Part shown: positions 1-6,923 of the stretch, piece by piece
Layout of the letters: each line of letters starts with the position of its first letter
Position numbering within the stretch: the first letter of the stretch is position 1
Assembly: GCA_946480515.1 (NCBI GenBank)
Contig: CAMLKX010000026.1
Span: 1-13,247 of the forward strand
Direction: 5' to 3'
Origin: an uncultured Sphingomonadaceae bacterium
GTDB lineage: Bacteria > Pseudomonadota > Alphaproteobacteria > Sphingomonadales > Sphingomonadaceae
Length of the DNA: 13,247 nt
The notes under the pieces: model-generated
What the model was told of the DNA's origin: nothing
The model's input: the letters and a program-made list of their open reading frames with translations, nothing else
The model's database searches: none
Made by a program: the position numbers and the translations under genes

Positions 1-618
1 GGTTTGAAGCGTCCGGTTCACGTGGACCGGCGTTATTGAGATCGCATCGGCCACCTGGGTCTGAGTAACCGGCAGGTCGAACTGAACCTCATTGCTGCCA
101 TCGACTGCATCTAACCTCGTCGCCATCTCGCAGAGTAGGTGAGCCACTCGCTTCCTGGCGTCGCGGATCCCGACGTTAACGACCCATTCGGCAAGGATTG
201 CCGCGTCCACGATGCAGTCGCGCCAGAACGCCTCGGCGAGTGCCGGATACCGCCGTGCTGCCGCCCTGATGTCCACGTGCGGAACTCGCGCGATGGTGGC
301 ACTCGAGAGCGCCTGAAGGGCGGACGTGGGAACCGGCTGCACAACCGAGTGCAGGTTACACATGTCGCCAGGCACATGCATCGCCGTAATTTGTCTCTTG
401 CCTTCGCCATTCTGGTCGAAGCGTCCGACGATCCCCGCAACGACCAGGCACGCATGGCTGGTCTGCTCACCCAGGCGAACAAAGTCGCGGTTCGCCTGAA
501 TCTGTTCAGCGTAGCAGGGCAGGTTGAGAACCGCCTGCTGCTCTTCAGGCGTAAGGATCGAGCGGCGCGTCAGCCGGTCAAGAAAAGGCTGTAGGTTGGA
601 TTTGCTGGAGTGAGCCAC
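1..618 (-). CDS. Crp/Fnr-family transcriptional regulator (partial, C-terminus beyond left edge)
   Basis: Reading the minus strand from a GTG at 618 gives an open frame of 206 codons to the window edge. The first two thirds fit a cyclic-nucleotide-binding-like effector domain (LVVAGIVGRF, then ITAMHVPGDMCNLHS at about residues 80-95). A long dimerisation helix follows, with RKRVAHLLCEMATRL. The start of a winged helix-turn-helix comes last (LPVTQTQVADAISITPVHV), and the sequence stops inside the recognition helix after VNRTLQT. TPVHVNRTLQ is typical of Fnr/FixK-like alphaproteobacterial regulators. No cysteine cluster for an Fe-S sensor is visible, so the ligand is unknown. The start is set by GGGGAG six bases upstream, which lies inside a hairpin of the repeated leader (619-693). 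It is probably a DNA-binding stress or redox regulator that is itself under translational control. Confidence 0.88.
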   Translation of the reverse strand, partial: MAHSSKSNLQPFLDRLTRRSILTPEEQQAVLNLPCYAEQIQANRDFVRLGEQTSHACLVVAGIVGRFDQNGEGKRQITAMHVPGDMCNLHSVVQPVPTSALQALSSATIARVPHVDIRAAARRYPALAEAFWRDCIVDAAILAEWVVNVGIRDARKRVAHLLCEMATRLDAVDGSNEVQFDLPVTQTQVADAISITPVHVNRTLQT

Positions 619-693
619 GATCTGCTCCCCGTTTTGCAAGCGGGAGCACGTAGGAACTCTCAGCCACCGAAGCCTGCGGGCTACTGATCGGTG
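619..693 (-). promoter_or_regulatory. Repeated structured 5' leader, copy 1 (Shine-Dalgarno hairpin)
   Basis: Read on the minus strand: stem 1 is CACCGA/TCGGTG (plus 688-693 with 665-670), then GCTGAGAG (664-657), a 7-nt spacer, and stem 2 GTGCTCCCG/CGGGGAGCA (648-641 with 631-623) around a TTGCAAAA-type loop. The GGGGAG of the 3' arm is the ribosome-binding site of the GTG at 618. The same architecture occurs at 5584, 6354, 9143, 9313 and 11536. Function in vivo is inferred. Confidence 0.72.
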
Positions 694-701
694 ATAACCA
701 G

Positions 702-732
702 CTTGTAACACCGATCATGGCGATCGCCTAAT
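702..732 (-). promoter_or_regulatory. Putative promoter of the Crp/Fnr gene
   Basis: The minus strand has ATTAGGCGA (732-724), 16 bases, then TACAAG (707-702). The block before the leader at 9313 has the identical 9-mer, the identical 16-base gap and the identical TACAAG. The -10-like box ends 8 bases before stem 1 of the leader, so transcription would start about at the stem. The -35 (TTAGGC) is a poor match to TTGACA. Confidence 0.45.
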
Positions 733-750
733 GTATCAGCCGGTCTTGAG

Positions 751-1023
751 TCAGCCCTTGTTGGCGGCGCTTCCGGGGTGAGCGTCATGTCGCAAATCGA
801 CCACCTCGCCGAACGAGACACTTTGAATCAGGTTATGGTGCTGGTCCGTGATCTCGATGAAGGACGCGGTGTTGAGGTCACCCATAATCAGGTCCCCGGC
901 CATCACGTCGCGAAGGCTCTCGGCCGCTTTGCGATACGCGGCCGCATGGTCGGCCAGCTCTACCCCCTCGTCATCCTCGGCGAACTCAGCACCGTTACAC
1001 AGGTTGAAGTAGTATCGCGGCAC
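751..1023 (-). CDS. DUF6894 family small protein
   Basis: This is a 90-residue protein beginning MPRYYFNLCNG with an EDDEGVEL segment. The MPRYYF opening followed by an acidic D-E-G-x-E-L loop and an alanine-rich helix is the hallmark of DUF6894, a family of roughly 80-100 residue cytosolic proteins common in sphingomonads and rhizobia with no established function. The start is GTG, supported by AGGGTGAG a few bases upstream. A second member lies at 11741-12007. The two share the N-terminal strand and the acidic motif but diverge later, so this is an old duplication or independent acquisition rather than a recent copy. It sits between the broken kinase and the Crp/Fnr gene on the same strand, but gaps of about 100 bases on both sides suggest separate transcripts. 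Confidence 0.82.
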   Translation of the reverse strand: MPRYYFNLCNGAEFAEDDEGVELADHAAAYRKAAESLRDVMAGDLIMGDLNTASFIEITDQHHNLIQSVSFGEVVDLRHDAHPGSAANKG

Positions 1024-1119
1024 AACTCACCCTAGTGTCACTTCGGGCAGACGGCACTAGCGTATGTTGCGCTTACTGTCCGAAATTGTGAAAAACGGAC
1101 GTCAGCTGCCTTAATAGCT

Positions 1120-2076
1120 TCACCAACGGCTACTTGGTCGATCCAGAATGTCCCGCACCCGAGCCGCGAGGTCGGCATAACTGAAGGGTTTTGTGATCAG
1201 GTTCACACCCGGATCGAGCCGGCCGTGATGAACGATCGCATTGCGAGCGTAACCGGTTGTAAATAGCGTGTTGATGTCGGGCTGCAGCTTGGCGGCTTCC
1301 CTCGCCAGTTCCGCGCCCGTCATACCGCCGGGCAGGACAACGTCCGTGAACAGCAGATCCACCGGTCCGTGGGCCTCAAGCAGCGCGAGGGCCGCGAACC
1401 CATCAGCAGCCTCCAAAACCTTGTATCCGAGCTCACGCAGCACCTCCGCGGAATAGGCTCGTACGTCTTCATCATCTTCGCACACGAGAATCGTTTCGCT
1501 ACCCTGAGCCTCAACAGCATCGAGGAGGGGTTCATCGCCCTTCTCATCAAACGTTCCGAGAAGCCGCGGCAGGTACATCTTCACCGTCGTACCCTCGCCC
1601 AGCTCTGAGTAGATTTTGATGTGCCCGCCGGACTGCTTGACGAAGCCGTACACCATCGAAAGGCCGAGGCCTGTTCCTCTGCCGACTTCCTTAGTGGTGA
1701 AGAAGGGCTCGACGGCTTTGGCTGCCGTTTGCGCGTCCATGCCGCTGCCCGTGTCCGAGATGCAAATGACGGCATACTGCCCGGCTGCCACCTCGGGATT
1801 ATGTGCGGCGTAGGAATGGTCGAGATGCGTGTTCTGAGTCTCGATCGTCAGCTTGCCGCCTTCGGGCATGGCGTCGCGGGCATTGATCGCAAGGTTGATG
1901 ATGGCGTTCTCAAGTTGATTGGGATCCGCCTCAACAGTCCACAGCCGGGGGGCGAGGACGGCTTCAACTTCGATCGTCTCTCCGAGGGTGCGGTGGAGCA
2001 ACTCCGACATGCCCGGTATGAGACGGTTAACGTCGAGAGGCTTGGGAGCGAGTGGCTGACGTCGCGAAAACGCCAA
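1120..2076 (-). CDS. Hybrid sensor kinase, C-terminal part: HATPase_c plus receiver (frameshifted from 2088-3776)
   Basis: This 318-residue frame starts at an unlikely TTG in the middle of the conserved LAFSRRQPLAPK segment. Homology runs further upstream in the same frame to about 2142 (LKRYAERAF, then [12 protein letters not shown]), so the true N-terminus is the neighbouring frame. It carries a full ATP-binding domain: N-box NAIINLAINARDAM (57-70), G1 ISDTGSGM (106-113) and G2 GRGTGLGLSMVYGF (132-145). A receiver domain follows from about residue 194, with acidic pocket CEDDED, phosphoacceptor D245 in LLFTDVVLPGG, and K296 in ITKPF. All catalytic motifs are intact. Without the HisKA half it could act at most as a stray ATPase-receiver protein. 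It is either a broken gene or a sequencing artefact. Confidence 0.85.
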   Translation of the reverse strand: MAFSRRQPLAPKPLDVNRLIPGMSELLHRTLGETIEVEAVLAPRLWTVEADPNQLENAIINLAINARDAMPEGGKLTIETQNTHLDHSYAAHNPEVAAGQYAVICISDTGSGMDAQTAAKAVEPFFTTKEVGRGTGLGLSMVYGFVKQSGGHIKIYSELGEGTTVKMYLPRLLGTFDEKGDEPLLDAVEAQGSETILVCEDDEDVRAYSAEVLRELGYKVLEAADGFAALALLEAHGPVDLLFTDVVLPGGMTGAELAREAAKLQPDINTLFTTGYARNAIVHHGRLDPGVNLITKPFSYADLAARVRDILDRPSSRW

Positions 2077-2087
2077 CAGCCGCTGCG

Positions 2088-3776
2088 TCAGTGTTGCCGC
2101 CCGCTCTGCCCCAGTGAAGGCACGCTCCGCGTAACGTTTGAGGTGCGTCGTCTCAGCAGGTCGAGGTTGCCACTGACGATCTGCAGAAGGTTATTGAAGT
2201 CGTGCGCAATCCCACCGGTGAGCTGGCCAACTGTCTCCATCTTCTGTGACTGGCGTAGCGCCTCATGCACTTCATCGAGTTCTCGCGTGCGCTGTTGCAC
2301 CCTGTCTTCGAGCGTCTGATTTGCTCGCTGGGCAGCTTCGAAGAGGCGCGAATTGTCCACCGCCACCGCTGCCTGGCCAGCCAAGCCGACGACAAGTCGT
2401 TCAGAAGCATCCGTGAAGACGCCCGCATCAGGATGGCCGAAAAACAGCCCGCCGATGACTTCGCCAGTGCGAGATGAGACCGGGACGGCTAGGTAACTGC
2501 GAACGGGCAGGTGCTGCTTGGGCATCCCATTGTGTGGGGGATTCTTCCCGTAGCGCGGGTCGGCAGTGATATCGTCCGAGCGGACAACACCTTCACCGTT
2601 GAACGTGGGAGCAAAGACCTGCGTAGCTCGCGGGTGACCAAACCGATCGAAGTCCGCGCGGTCCGCCCCCGAGAGCGTGTACAGCGTCAAGCTTTCGCCG
2701 GCGTCATTGATGACATTATAGAAGAACGCCCCAAAGGTGGCGCCGATAAGTTTGACACCAGCGTCCGTAACCTTTTGCACGATTGTCTCGGTATCGAGTT
2801 CGGCCGCGACGGCGGCCCCAGTCTCGTTGAGGATCTCCAGCGAGTGCCGCTGGTTTTCGAGCTCAAACTGTGCGCGCTTCGCGTCGGTGATATCTTCGAC
2901 GATCTTTAGGAAAAGCGCTGTATCTCCGTGGCCGCTGATCTTGGACAGATTGCTTCTTATCCAAACCTCGTGTCCGTCAGTACGGATGTATCGCTTTTCA
3001 AAGCTGATACGTTCGCCCTTTGGTCCAGCAGCCGCCGTGCTGAGGGCAGATACACTTATTTTGATATCGTCAGGGTGGGTGAACGCGAGGCAGCTTTGCC
3101 CTGCAAGTTGTTCCGGCGGCATACCAATGAGTTGGCCATAAGCGGTGTTGGCCGCTCTAATGCTCCAGTTAGCGTCGATCTCCAGCATGCCCACTGCAGC
3201 ATTTTCGAACACGGTTCGGAAGCGCTCTTCCCCCTCGCGGAGTTGAAATTCCACGCGCCGGCGCTCCACGACCGAGCGGGTCCGCTCGGCGACGTCCCGA
3301 ATGAGTTCCAACTCTTCGGCAGTCCACTCCCGCACCGTGGCATGGTTGAGGTAAAGCAGCGCAACCAGGCCGCCCTGTTCACGGATGGGCATGTTGACCA
3401 CGGACTGAGCACTGATTGCCTTCAATGCACCCGCAGTGGCGGTGGTGCGCGGGTCCTCCTCGGCGTCAGCGAAAACTACCGTTTCGCCACGCTTAAGGTC
3501 TTCGATATAAGAACCATAGTCTCGAAAGTGCAGTGTCCCAGCAAGGCTCTCGATGCCTGGCGCATTCCAGTCGCGCTCGATGACAATCGTCTCAGTTTCA
3601 GTATGGATCGTTCCATAGCCTGCCCGGCTGACCTCCAATGTCCGTCCGAGCAGCTCGGCCGCGGCATAAGCGACATCGGCAGGGTCATCCAGCTCCCTGA
3701 TTTTGTCGTTGAGTTCTACAAGCGTGGAAAGCCTTATTGCGGTCCAGTCCAAACCCGGACGGCTCTGTAAAATCAT
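2088..3776 (-). CDS. Hybrid sensor kinase, N-terminal part: GAF-PAS-GAF-HisKA (frame lost near 2140-2150)
   Basis: 562 residues. The first GAF domain spans about 15-175 (phytochrome-like, [17 protein letters not shown]). PAS spans about 185-300 ([16 protein letters not shown], then [11 protein letters not shown]). The second GAF spans about 315-480. A coiled segment ([19 protein letters not shown]) leads to the HisKA box [16 protein letters not shown] with phosphoacceptor H525. After NLDLLRRR the frame drifts into unrelated residues ([10 protein letters not shown]) and stops, while the correct continuation lies in the frame of 1120-2076. No transmembrane segment is seen, so the sensor is soluble. 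The start follows GGGGG and sits about 50 bases below an EcfG-like promoter at 3833-3857. Soluble GAF/PAS kinases of this type usually sense light, redox or small ligands. The signal here is unknown. Confidence 0.9.
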   Translation of the reverse strand: MILQSRPGLDWTAIRLSTLVELNDKIRELDDPADVAYAAAELLGRTLEVSRAGYGTIHTETETIVIERDWNAPGIESLAGTLHFRDYGSYIEDLKRGETVVFADAEEDPRTTATAGALKAISAQSVVNMPIREQGGLVALLYLNHATVREWTAEELELIRDVAERTRSVVERRRVEFQLREGEERFRTVFENAAVGMLEIDANWSIRAANTAYGQLIGMPPEQLAGQSCLAFTHPDDIKISVSALSTAAAGPKGERISFEKRYIRTDGHEVWIRSNLSKISGHGDTALFLKIVEDITDAKRAQFELENQRHSLEILNETGAAVAAELDTETIVQKVTDAGVKLIGATFGAFFYNVINDAGESLTLYTLSGADRADFDRFGHPRATQVFAPTFNGEGVVRSDDITADPRYGKNPPHNGMPKQHLPVRSYLAVPVSSRTGEVIGGLFFGHPDAGVFTDASERLVVGLAGQAAVAVDNSRLFEAAQRANQTLEDRVQQRTRELDEVHEALRQSQKMETVGQLTGGIAHDFNNLLQIVSGNLDLLRRRTSNVTRSVPSLGQSGRQH

Positions 3777-3832
3777 AAACCCCCACGCTGATAAAACTCG
3801 TCGCAGTCGGTGCCGCTGCCCATCGGGTCCTC

Positions 3833-3857
3833 AACCAAGTTAGGAGACTGGAGTTCC
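3833..3857 (-). promoter_or_regulatory. EcfG-like (general stress sigma) promoter for the kinase
   Basis: The minus strand has GGAAC (3857-3853), exactly 16 bases, then GGTT (3836-3833). The EcfG consensus is GGAAC-N16/17-CGTT, so one -10 base is off. The predicted transcript would begin about 50 bases before the kinase ATG at 3776. Confidence 0.45.
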
Positions 3858-3893
3858 GGAGGGGCAGCTGTCTGCCGCAGAGCTAGCCCTGTG

Positions 3894-3921
3894 ATGTCTG
3901 CTTCCGAGCCCAAGCAGACAT
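3894..3921. repeat. 28-bp palindromic intergenic repeat, copy 1
   Basis: ATGTCTGCTT, an 8-base loop, then AAGCAGACAT form a perfect 10-bp inverted repeat. Degenerate copies of exactly the same 28-base length lie at 5195 and 12849. Such elements are dispersed between genes in alphaproteobacteria and, when translated, give spurious MSAxGRKQT peptides. The surrounding 3777-4199 stretch has no convincing gene. It holds the two outward promoters and this repeat. Confidence 0.6.
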
Positions 3922-4129
3922 TCGCGGGCCATTGATTAGGCCGTGATCACGACCACGAACTTGGGCACCGGAGCGGTTCTGGCCACGGGAGGCGTGCGGA
4001 ACTGAGCCCCAGCAGGCGCACACCTGCAGGAGCCTCGGCCAGCAGCTTGCCCCAACTGGTCGCGTCGTTTCAGTCGAATAGGTCTTCCGGCGCCAGCGCA
4101 TCCCTCCTGCCGATTGCGATTAAATGGGG

Positions 4130-4154
4130 GGAACGTAGCGAGGACCTACATGTT
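4130..4154 (+). promoter_or_regulatory. EcfG-like (general stress sigma) promoter for the stress-protein gene
   Basis: GGAAC at 4130-4134, 16 bases, then TGTT at 4151-4154, against the consensus GGAAC-N16/17-CGTT. The predicted start near 4161 gives a leader of about 40 bases before the ATG at 4200. It is back to back with the similar promoter at 3833-3857. Confidence 0.6.
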
Positions 4155-4199
4155 GAGGGACGAGGAGCCACTGCTCTGAACCCCTAAGAGGAGTATGTT

Positions 4200-4730
4200 A
4201 TGAGCGAGCGTATCGCATCAGCCGTTTTCGACAGCCGTGACGAAGCCCAGCGCGCAATCGAGGAACTCCGCTCCGCCGGGGTTCGCGAAAGCTCGATCTC
4301 GGTCATCGGCCAGCATGGCGAGCACTCCAGCGCTGACGCCAACGACGACGACGACGACGTGAACAAAAGCGGCGCCGTTAAGGGGGCGCTTACTGGAGCT
4401 GGCATCGGTGGGCTGCTCGGCGTAGCAGCACTGGCAATTCCAGGTGTGGGCCCGCTCGCAGCAGCTGGGGCCATTGCCGCTTCCGCAATTCCCGAAGCAG
4501 CCGCGATCGGTGCCGGCGTGGGTGCACTGACGGGTGGTGTGTCAGGCCTGCTGACCAAGCATGGCGTGAGCGACGACGATGCCACCTACTACGAGGATCG
4601 TATCAACCAAGGCGGCATCTTTGTGTCAGTCGATACAGGGGATGCGGGTGTAGACGCGCAGACCGCTCGCGACATCCTGTACCGCTGTGGTGGGCACAGC
4701 GCGAACCGTAGCCGAGAGGCAACGGCGTAA
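4200..4730 (+). CDS. General stress protein (YflT/17M-like N-terminal domain) with glycine-zipper core
   Basis: 176 residues. The N-terminus (SERIASAVFDSRDEAQRAIEE, then LRSAGVRESSISVIGQHGE) has the compact beta-alpha-beta look of the YflT/general stress protein 17M domain. An acidic linker with a run of aspartates near residue 50 follows. Next comes a long glycine/alanine-rich stretch (about 60-115, GALTGAGIGGLLG, then IPGVGPLAAAGAIAAS) typical of glycine-zipper segments that insert into or pack on membranes. The C-terminus has DDDATYYEDRINQGG, a motif usual in these proteins. A strong Shine-Dalgarno (AGAGGAG, six bases before ATG) and the EcfG-like promoter at 4130 support expression as part of the general stress response. 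A terminator-like hairpin follows directly. Biochemical activity is not known for the family. Confidence 0.85.
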   Translation: MSERIASAVFDSRDEAQRAIEELRSAGVRESSISVIGQHGEHSSADANDDDDDVNKSGAVKGALTGAGIGGLLGVAALAIPGVGPLAAAGAIAASAIPEAAAIGAGVGALTGGVSGLLTKHGVSDDDATYYEDRINQGGIFVSVDTGDAGVDAQTARDILYRCGGHSANRSREATA

Positions 4731-4742
4731 GGACATCTGCGT

Positions 4743-4765
4743 AGGGGCGCCTTGTCGGTGCCCCT
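4743..4765 (+). terminator. Terminator-like hairpin after the stress-protein gene
   Basis: Nine-base stem AGGGGCGCC / GGTGCCCCT (one G-U pair) with a TTGTC loop, 12 bases after the stop codon. It is followed by TCCCCTTGTTT rather than a clean T run, so termination may be partial. Confidence 0.5.
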
Positions 4766-4918
4766 TCCCCTTGTTTCCTCCACTTATGCAGAACGGGCGC
4801 CCCCGGGTATCCTACGAATCTACTGAATTGTAAGAACAGCAAGATGCATTTTTCCTTTGCGAGCGGCACAACTCGGTCCGTCTCCCCACAATAGGGCTGA
4901 CCTTCTTTCGAGGTGGGC

Positions 4919-5071
4919 ATGGCGAACGATGATCCGGCCCGTACTGACCGACGAGGATGCGGGATGATCGCGGTGGGTTTGCTTTTGCTGCTCGCTTTTA
5001 TTGGCTGGCTGGCAACTCAACCAACCGACTCCCGACGAACTAACGAGGTGCTAGCTGATGAAGCGGTTTGA
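4919..5071 (+). CDS. Small single-span membrane protein (50 aa)
   Basis: This short frame starts at an ATG preceded by GAGGTGGG. The protein begins MANDDPARTDRRGCG, then has one strongly hydrophobic helix (IAVGLLLLLAFIGWLA, about residues 17-32), and ends in a polar tail (TQPTDSRRTNEVLADEAV). The positive RR just before the helix predicts N-in/C-out topology in the inner membrane. I do not recognise a named family, but tiny one-helix proteins with this layout are common next to stress genes in sphingomonads. The good ribosome-binding site, the clean hydrophobic segment and the codon usage make it likely to be real. It lies on the same strand as the stress protein but beyond the hairpin at 4743, so it may have its own promoter in 4767-4918, where I see no clear sigma site. 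Confidence 0.6.
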   Translation: MANDDPARTDRRGCGMIAVGLLLLLAFIGWLATQPTDSRRTNEVLADEAV

Positions 5072-5194
5072 GGATCCTTTCAGCGCACGCCTGGTGGGAA
5101 TATCTCGTTCTCACTGCCATGAAGGCGCGAGTGTTAACTCGATGATGTTCCCGAGGAATAGCAATCCAGAGACCGGACGTATCGACGAGGAGAG

Positions 5195-5222
5195 ATGTCC
5201 GCAATGAGTGGAAAGCACACAT
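5195..5222. repeat. 28-bp palindromic intergenic repeat, copy 2 (degenerate)
   Basis: It begins ATGTCCGCAATG and ends AAAGCACACAT. It differs from the 12849 copy at only a few positions and has the same length. It sits just beyond the 3' end of the response-regulator gene. The rest of 5072-5235 shows no gene I can support. Confidence 0.5.
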
Positions 5223-5235
5223 CAGTGCCGCAGCG

Positions 5236-5583
5236 TCACGCCGCTCTGAGTGCCTCCCTAATTGCGCCGCGCAGGTCCGCTTCGCCAAGCGGCTTATGTA
5301 TGATCACCGCTTCTGGGCAACGGTCCCGCGCCATTGTCGCAGTGCCAGTGATGTAGAGAACTGTAATGGGCTTCTTGTCACAGATGCGCTGGACCGCATC
5401 GATGCCACATCCAGGCGATAACTGCACATCTGCGGTGATGAGGTCGGGGCAACGCTCGGACGCAGCCGCCACCGCTTCCTCTTCGCTGTTGGCGATTGCA
5501 AATGAGGTGAAGCCAAGTTCCCGAAGCCGATCTTCAATCAGCATCGCCGTGAACACCTCATCTTCGATTATCAGCGCGTGCAT
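5236..5583 (-). CDS. Single-domain response regulator (receiver only)
   Basis: 115 residues from the ATG at 5583 (MHALIIEDEVFTAMLIEDRL). It is a complete receiver fold with nothing attached: acidic pair E7/D8, phosphoacceptor D52 in DLITADVQL, T79 in LYITGTA, and K97 in IIHKPLG. A longer frame to 5619 would run through the leader hairpin, so I prefer the internal ATG, which has GAGGGAG ten bases upstream. Such stand-alone receivers in sphingomonads shuttle phosphate between kinases or modulate the general stress pathway. The T-G-T sequence differs from the PFxFATG motif of the FATGUY subfamily (SdrG type), so it should not be called SdrG. Its partner kinase may be the broken hybrid kinase at 1120-3776 or lie elsewhere. 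The leader at 5584-5657 would control its translation. Confidence 0.85.
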   Translation of the reverse strand: MHALIIEDEVFTAMLIEDRLRELGFTSFAIANSEEEAVAAASERCPDLITADVQLSPGCGIDAVQRICDKKPITVLYITGTATMARDRCPEAVIIHKPLGEADLRGAIREALRAA

Positions 5584-5657
5584 GACCGTGTCGCTCCCTC
5601 GCGCATTTGGCGGGAGCACGATGGTCTCTCAGCCGCCGACGCCAAATCATCCCGGCG
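5584..5657 (-). promoter_or_regulatory. Repeated structured 5' leader, copy 2
   Basis: Minus strand: stem 1 CGCCG/CGGCG (plus 5653-5657 with 5634-5638), then GGCTGAGAG, a 6-nt spacer and GTGCTCCCGC. Stem 2 pairs GCTCCC with GGGAGC (plus 5612-5617 with 5593-5598). GAGGGAG in the 3' arm is the ribosome-binding site of the response regulator. This copy has the longest gap (10 nt) to its ATG. Confidence 0.72.
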
Positions 5658-5668
5658 ATCCTCGGAGT

Positions 5669-5697
5669 TTACCACAAGATGGTGCGCTGACTTTCAA
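5669..5697 (-). promoter_or_regulatory. Putative sigma70-type promoter of the response-regulator gene
   Basis: Minus strand TTGAAA (5697-5692), 17 bases, TGGTAA (5674-5669). The start would fall within a few bases of stem 1 of the leader. The -10 is weak. Confidence 0.35.
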
Positions 5698-5741
5698 TTG
5701 TTTCGCTATCGCTATTACTAAACGGCTGATAGCGTGCCTGA

Positions 5742-5987
5742 ATGACGCACTACACCGCAGCGCACTTAGCTATGGCTGAGCGGCACATCCCGGAGGAGGA
5801 GTGCCACATTGCGCGCCAGGAGCAAATCCTGACTAGCCTTCGGTCAAGCGGACGCCCGACGGGCGAAGCCGAGACCCTGCTGCGATTGCTGAATGAGATG
5901 CAGGTTGAACACCACGCGGAGCGCCGGGCCATTGCTAGGGCACTTGAGGACGCAGCGAGAGCAGAATGGCCGCCACCGACGGCGTAA
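5742..5987 (+). CDS. Small charged helical protein, unknown function (81 aa)
   Basis: It begins MTHYTAAHLAMAERHIPEEE, and the whole chain is predicted helical and rich in Glu, Arg, His and Ala (HIARQEQILTSLRSSG, then LLRLLNEMQVEHHAERRAIA). Two antiparallel helices around the SGRPTGEAE turn are likely. I recognise the style (AERHI...HIARQE...A..LL..L) as a recurrent small-protein group in sphingomonads and rhizobia without assigned function. No signal peptide or membrane segment is present. Neither the ATG at 5742 nor the one at 5772 (MAERHI) has a strong Shine-Dalgarno. The 3' end overlaps the start of the cold-shock frame at 5966 by 22 bases, suggesting co-translation. Confidence 0.6.
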   Translation: MTHYTAAHLAMAERHIPEEECHIARQEQILTSLRSSGRPTGEAETLLRLLNEMQVEHHAERRAIARALEDAARAEWPPPTA

Positions 5988-6249
5988 CCGCGACAGGCCG
6001 GGTGAGCTGGTTCAATCCCGGAAAGAGATTTGGGTTCGTGAAACTTGACGGCGGTCGGGGCGACGCTTTTCCGCACTTTGACGTTCTCAAGGCTGGTGGA
6101 TACTACTTCGTGCCACGGGGACGACAGTCCAGGTGCGCTTGCAGGCTGAAGGTGGCAAGCAGCGGGTCGCGGAAGTGCTTAGCGTCGACCCTTCGACGGC
6201 GCGGGCAGGAGAGCCGCCGCCCCAGCCGCGGAAGGCGAGTGGAGCCTAA
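5966..6249 (+). pseudogene. Cold-shock domain protein, frameshifted at a G run
   Basis: The first frame reads MAATDGVTATGRVSWFNPGK, RNP1-like RFGFVKL, then HFDVLKAGGYYFVPRG, which is clearly a CspA-type nucleic-acid-binding fold. At the GGGG run 6117-6120 the reading frame is lost. One more G would restore TTVQVRLQAEGGKQRVAEVL, a proline-rich tail and a stop at 6249 (94 residues in all). The uncorrected frame instead runs on in arginine-rich nonsense to 6292. RNP2 reads DAFPHF where VFVHI is usual, so nucleic-acid binding may already be weakened. It is either a one-base deletion that inactivates the gene or a homopolymer sequencing error. It overlaps the 3' end of 5742-5987. Confidence 0.8.
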
Positions 6250-6315
6250 GCGACGCTCCGCGATGCATCGTGAGCGAACGTTCACGACGTAAAGTCGGCC
6301 AGCGAGCTGAGCACC

Positions 6316-6346
6316 ATTAGGTAAACACAGACTTCGCGCGTATAGT
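6316..6346 (+). promoter_or_regulatory. Putative promoter of the 6428 gene
   Basis: ATTAGGTAA (6316-6324), 16 bases, TATAGT (6341-6346). This has the same layout as the blocks at 702-732 and 9273-9303. TATAGT is a good -10. Initiation about 7 bases downstream would place the transcript start at stem 1 of the leader. Confidence 0.5.
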
Positions 6347-6353
6347 CATTTCA

Positions 6354-6427
6354 GCACTGTCTCCTTCGACAGCTCGGCGGTGCACGAGAGTAACTGGAGA
6401 GCTCCCGCTGTTATTGGGAGCACCGTT
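6354..6427 (+). promoter_or_regulatory. Repeated structured 5' leader, copy 3
   Basis: Stem 1 is CTGTC/GACAG (6357-6361 with 6368-6372), closed by GCA/TGC (6354-6356 with 6381-6383). GAGAG is at 6386-6390. Stem 2 is GCTCCC/GGGAGC (6401-6406 with 6416-6421) with a 9-base loop. GGGAG is the ribosome-binding site of the ATG at 6428. This is the most divergent copy: GCACGAGAG replaces GCTGAGAG. Confidence 0.65.
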
Positions 6428-6694
6428 ATGTCCTCCGAGAACTACCGCTATTTCTGCCTCGACCGAACTGGCCGTTTGCATGGCACCCAATGGCTTTCTG
6501 CCGTCGACGACGAAGATGCGATCGCTCAGATCAAGGCTAAGCACCCTGAGGCGAAGTGCGAAATATGGCAGGGCCAGCGCTTAGTAGCGCAGCTCGGCTT
6601 CGCCGCGAAGGATAACGCTGGTCGGCAGAGTCAGCGGTCAATCACCGACGCACGGCGGGTCTTTAGGGAAGGAGCGAGCATAGTCTCGCGTTGA
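6428..6694 (+). CDS. Small protein of unknown function (88 aa), leader-controlled
   Basis: It starts MSSENYRYFCLDRTGRLHG. An alternating strand pattern is followed by a DDEDAIAQIKAKHPEAKCEI segment and WQGQRLVAQL. The N-terminal half has the look of DUF6894-like small alpha/beta proteins (aromatic first strand, acidic turn, Ala-rich helix, short final strand), but I cannot assign it to that family. The last 35 residues are basic and probably disordered. The ATG at 6428 is chosen over the upstream ATG at 6380 because GGGAGC, in the leader hairpin, sits at the correct distance. Upstream residues in the longer frame (HESNWRAPAVIGS) are simply the leader translated. It is monocistronic as far as can be seen. 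Confidence 0.65.
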   Translation: MSSENYRYFCLDRTGRLHGTQWLSAVDDEDAIAQIKAKHPEAKCEIWQGQRLVAQLGFAAKDNAGRQSQRSITDARRVFREGASIVSR

Positions 6695-6923
6695 CCGCGA
6701 GATAGCTTTGACGATGCTCGCTAGGAGCACTTAACAACCACCACTTCCCTAAGCCAGAAGCAGAAGCGGTATCTCTTTTGCGACGAGCGGAACATCGGAG
6801 GGGCAGTCTTGTGTAACGTGCCGCTACGGGCACCTTACAACTGGTGGCGAACCAGCATCCGATTGTAATGGTAATTGACTTTGCTTCCTTTGCGGCGTGT
6901 CTTGCCGACAAGGAGGAGACTGC

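Noticed and set aside
657..664. GGCTGAGAG in the leaders resembles the CUGAGA element of the TPP riboswitch
   Set aside because: The other TPP riboswitch parts (ACCY after CUGAGA, the GAUCUGGAUAAUGCCAGC-like arm, the closing GGG helix) are absent in all copies, and the genes have nothing to do with thiamine.
2928..3770. 280-codon plus-strand frame opposite the kinase
   Set aside because: It is an antisense shadow of the GAF/PAS coding region, whose minus-strand frame has clear domain motifs.
3883..4101. 72-codon minus-strand frame in the divergent control region
   Set aside because: It runs through the palindromic repeat, has an Arg/Ser/Trp/Cys-rich composition and no ribosome-binding site.
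5040..5288. 82-codon minus-strand frame between the small membrane protein and the response regulator
   Set aside because: It overlaps the 3' end of the receiver gene and a repeat, and has no start site or family features.
6663..6911. 82-codon minus-strand frame between 6694 and 6924
   Set aside because: It overlaps the end of the 6428 gene, is Ser/Arg/Cys-rich and has no ribosome-binding site or recognisable motif.
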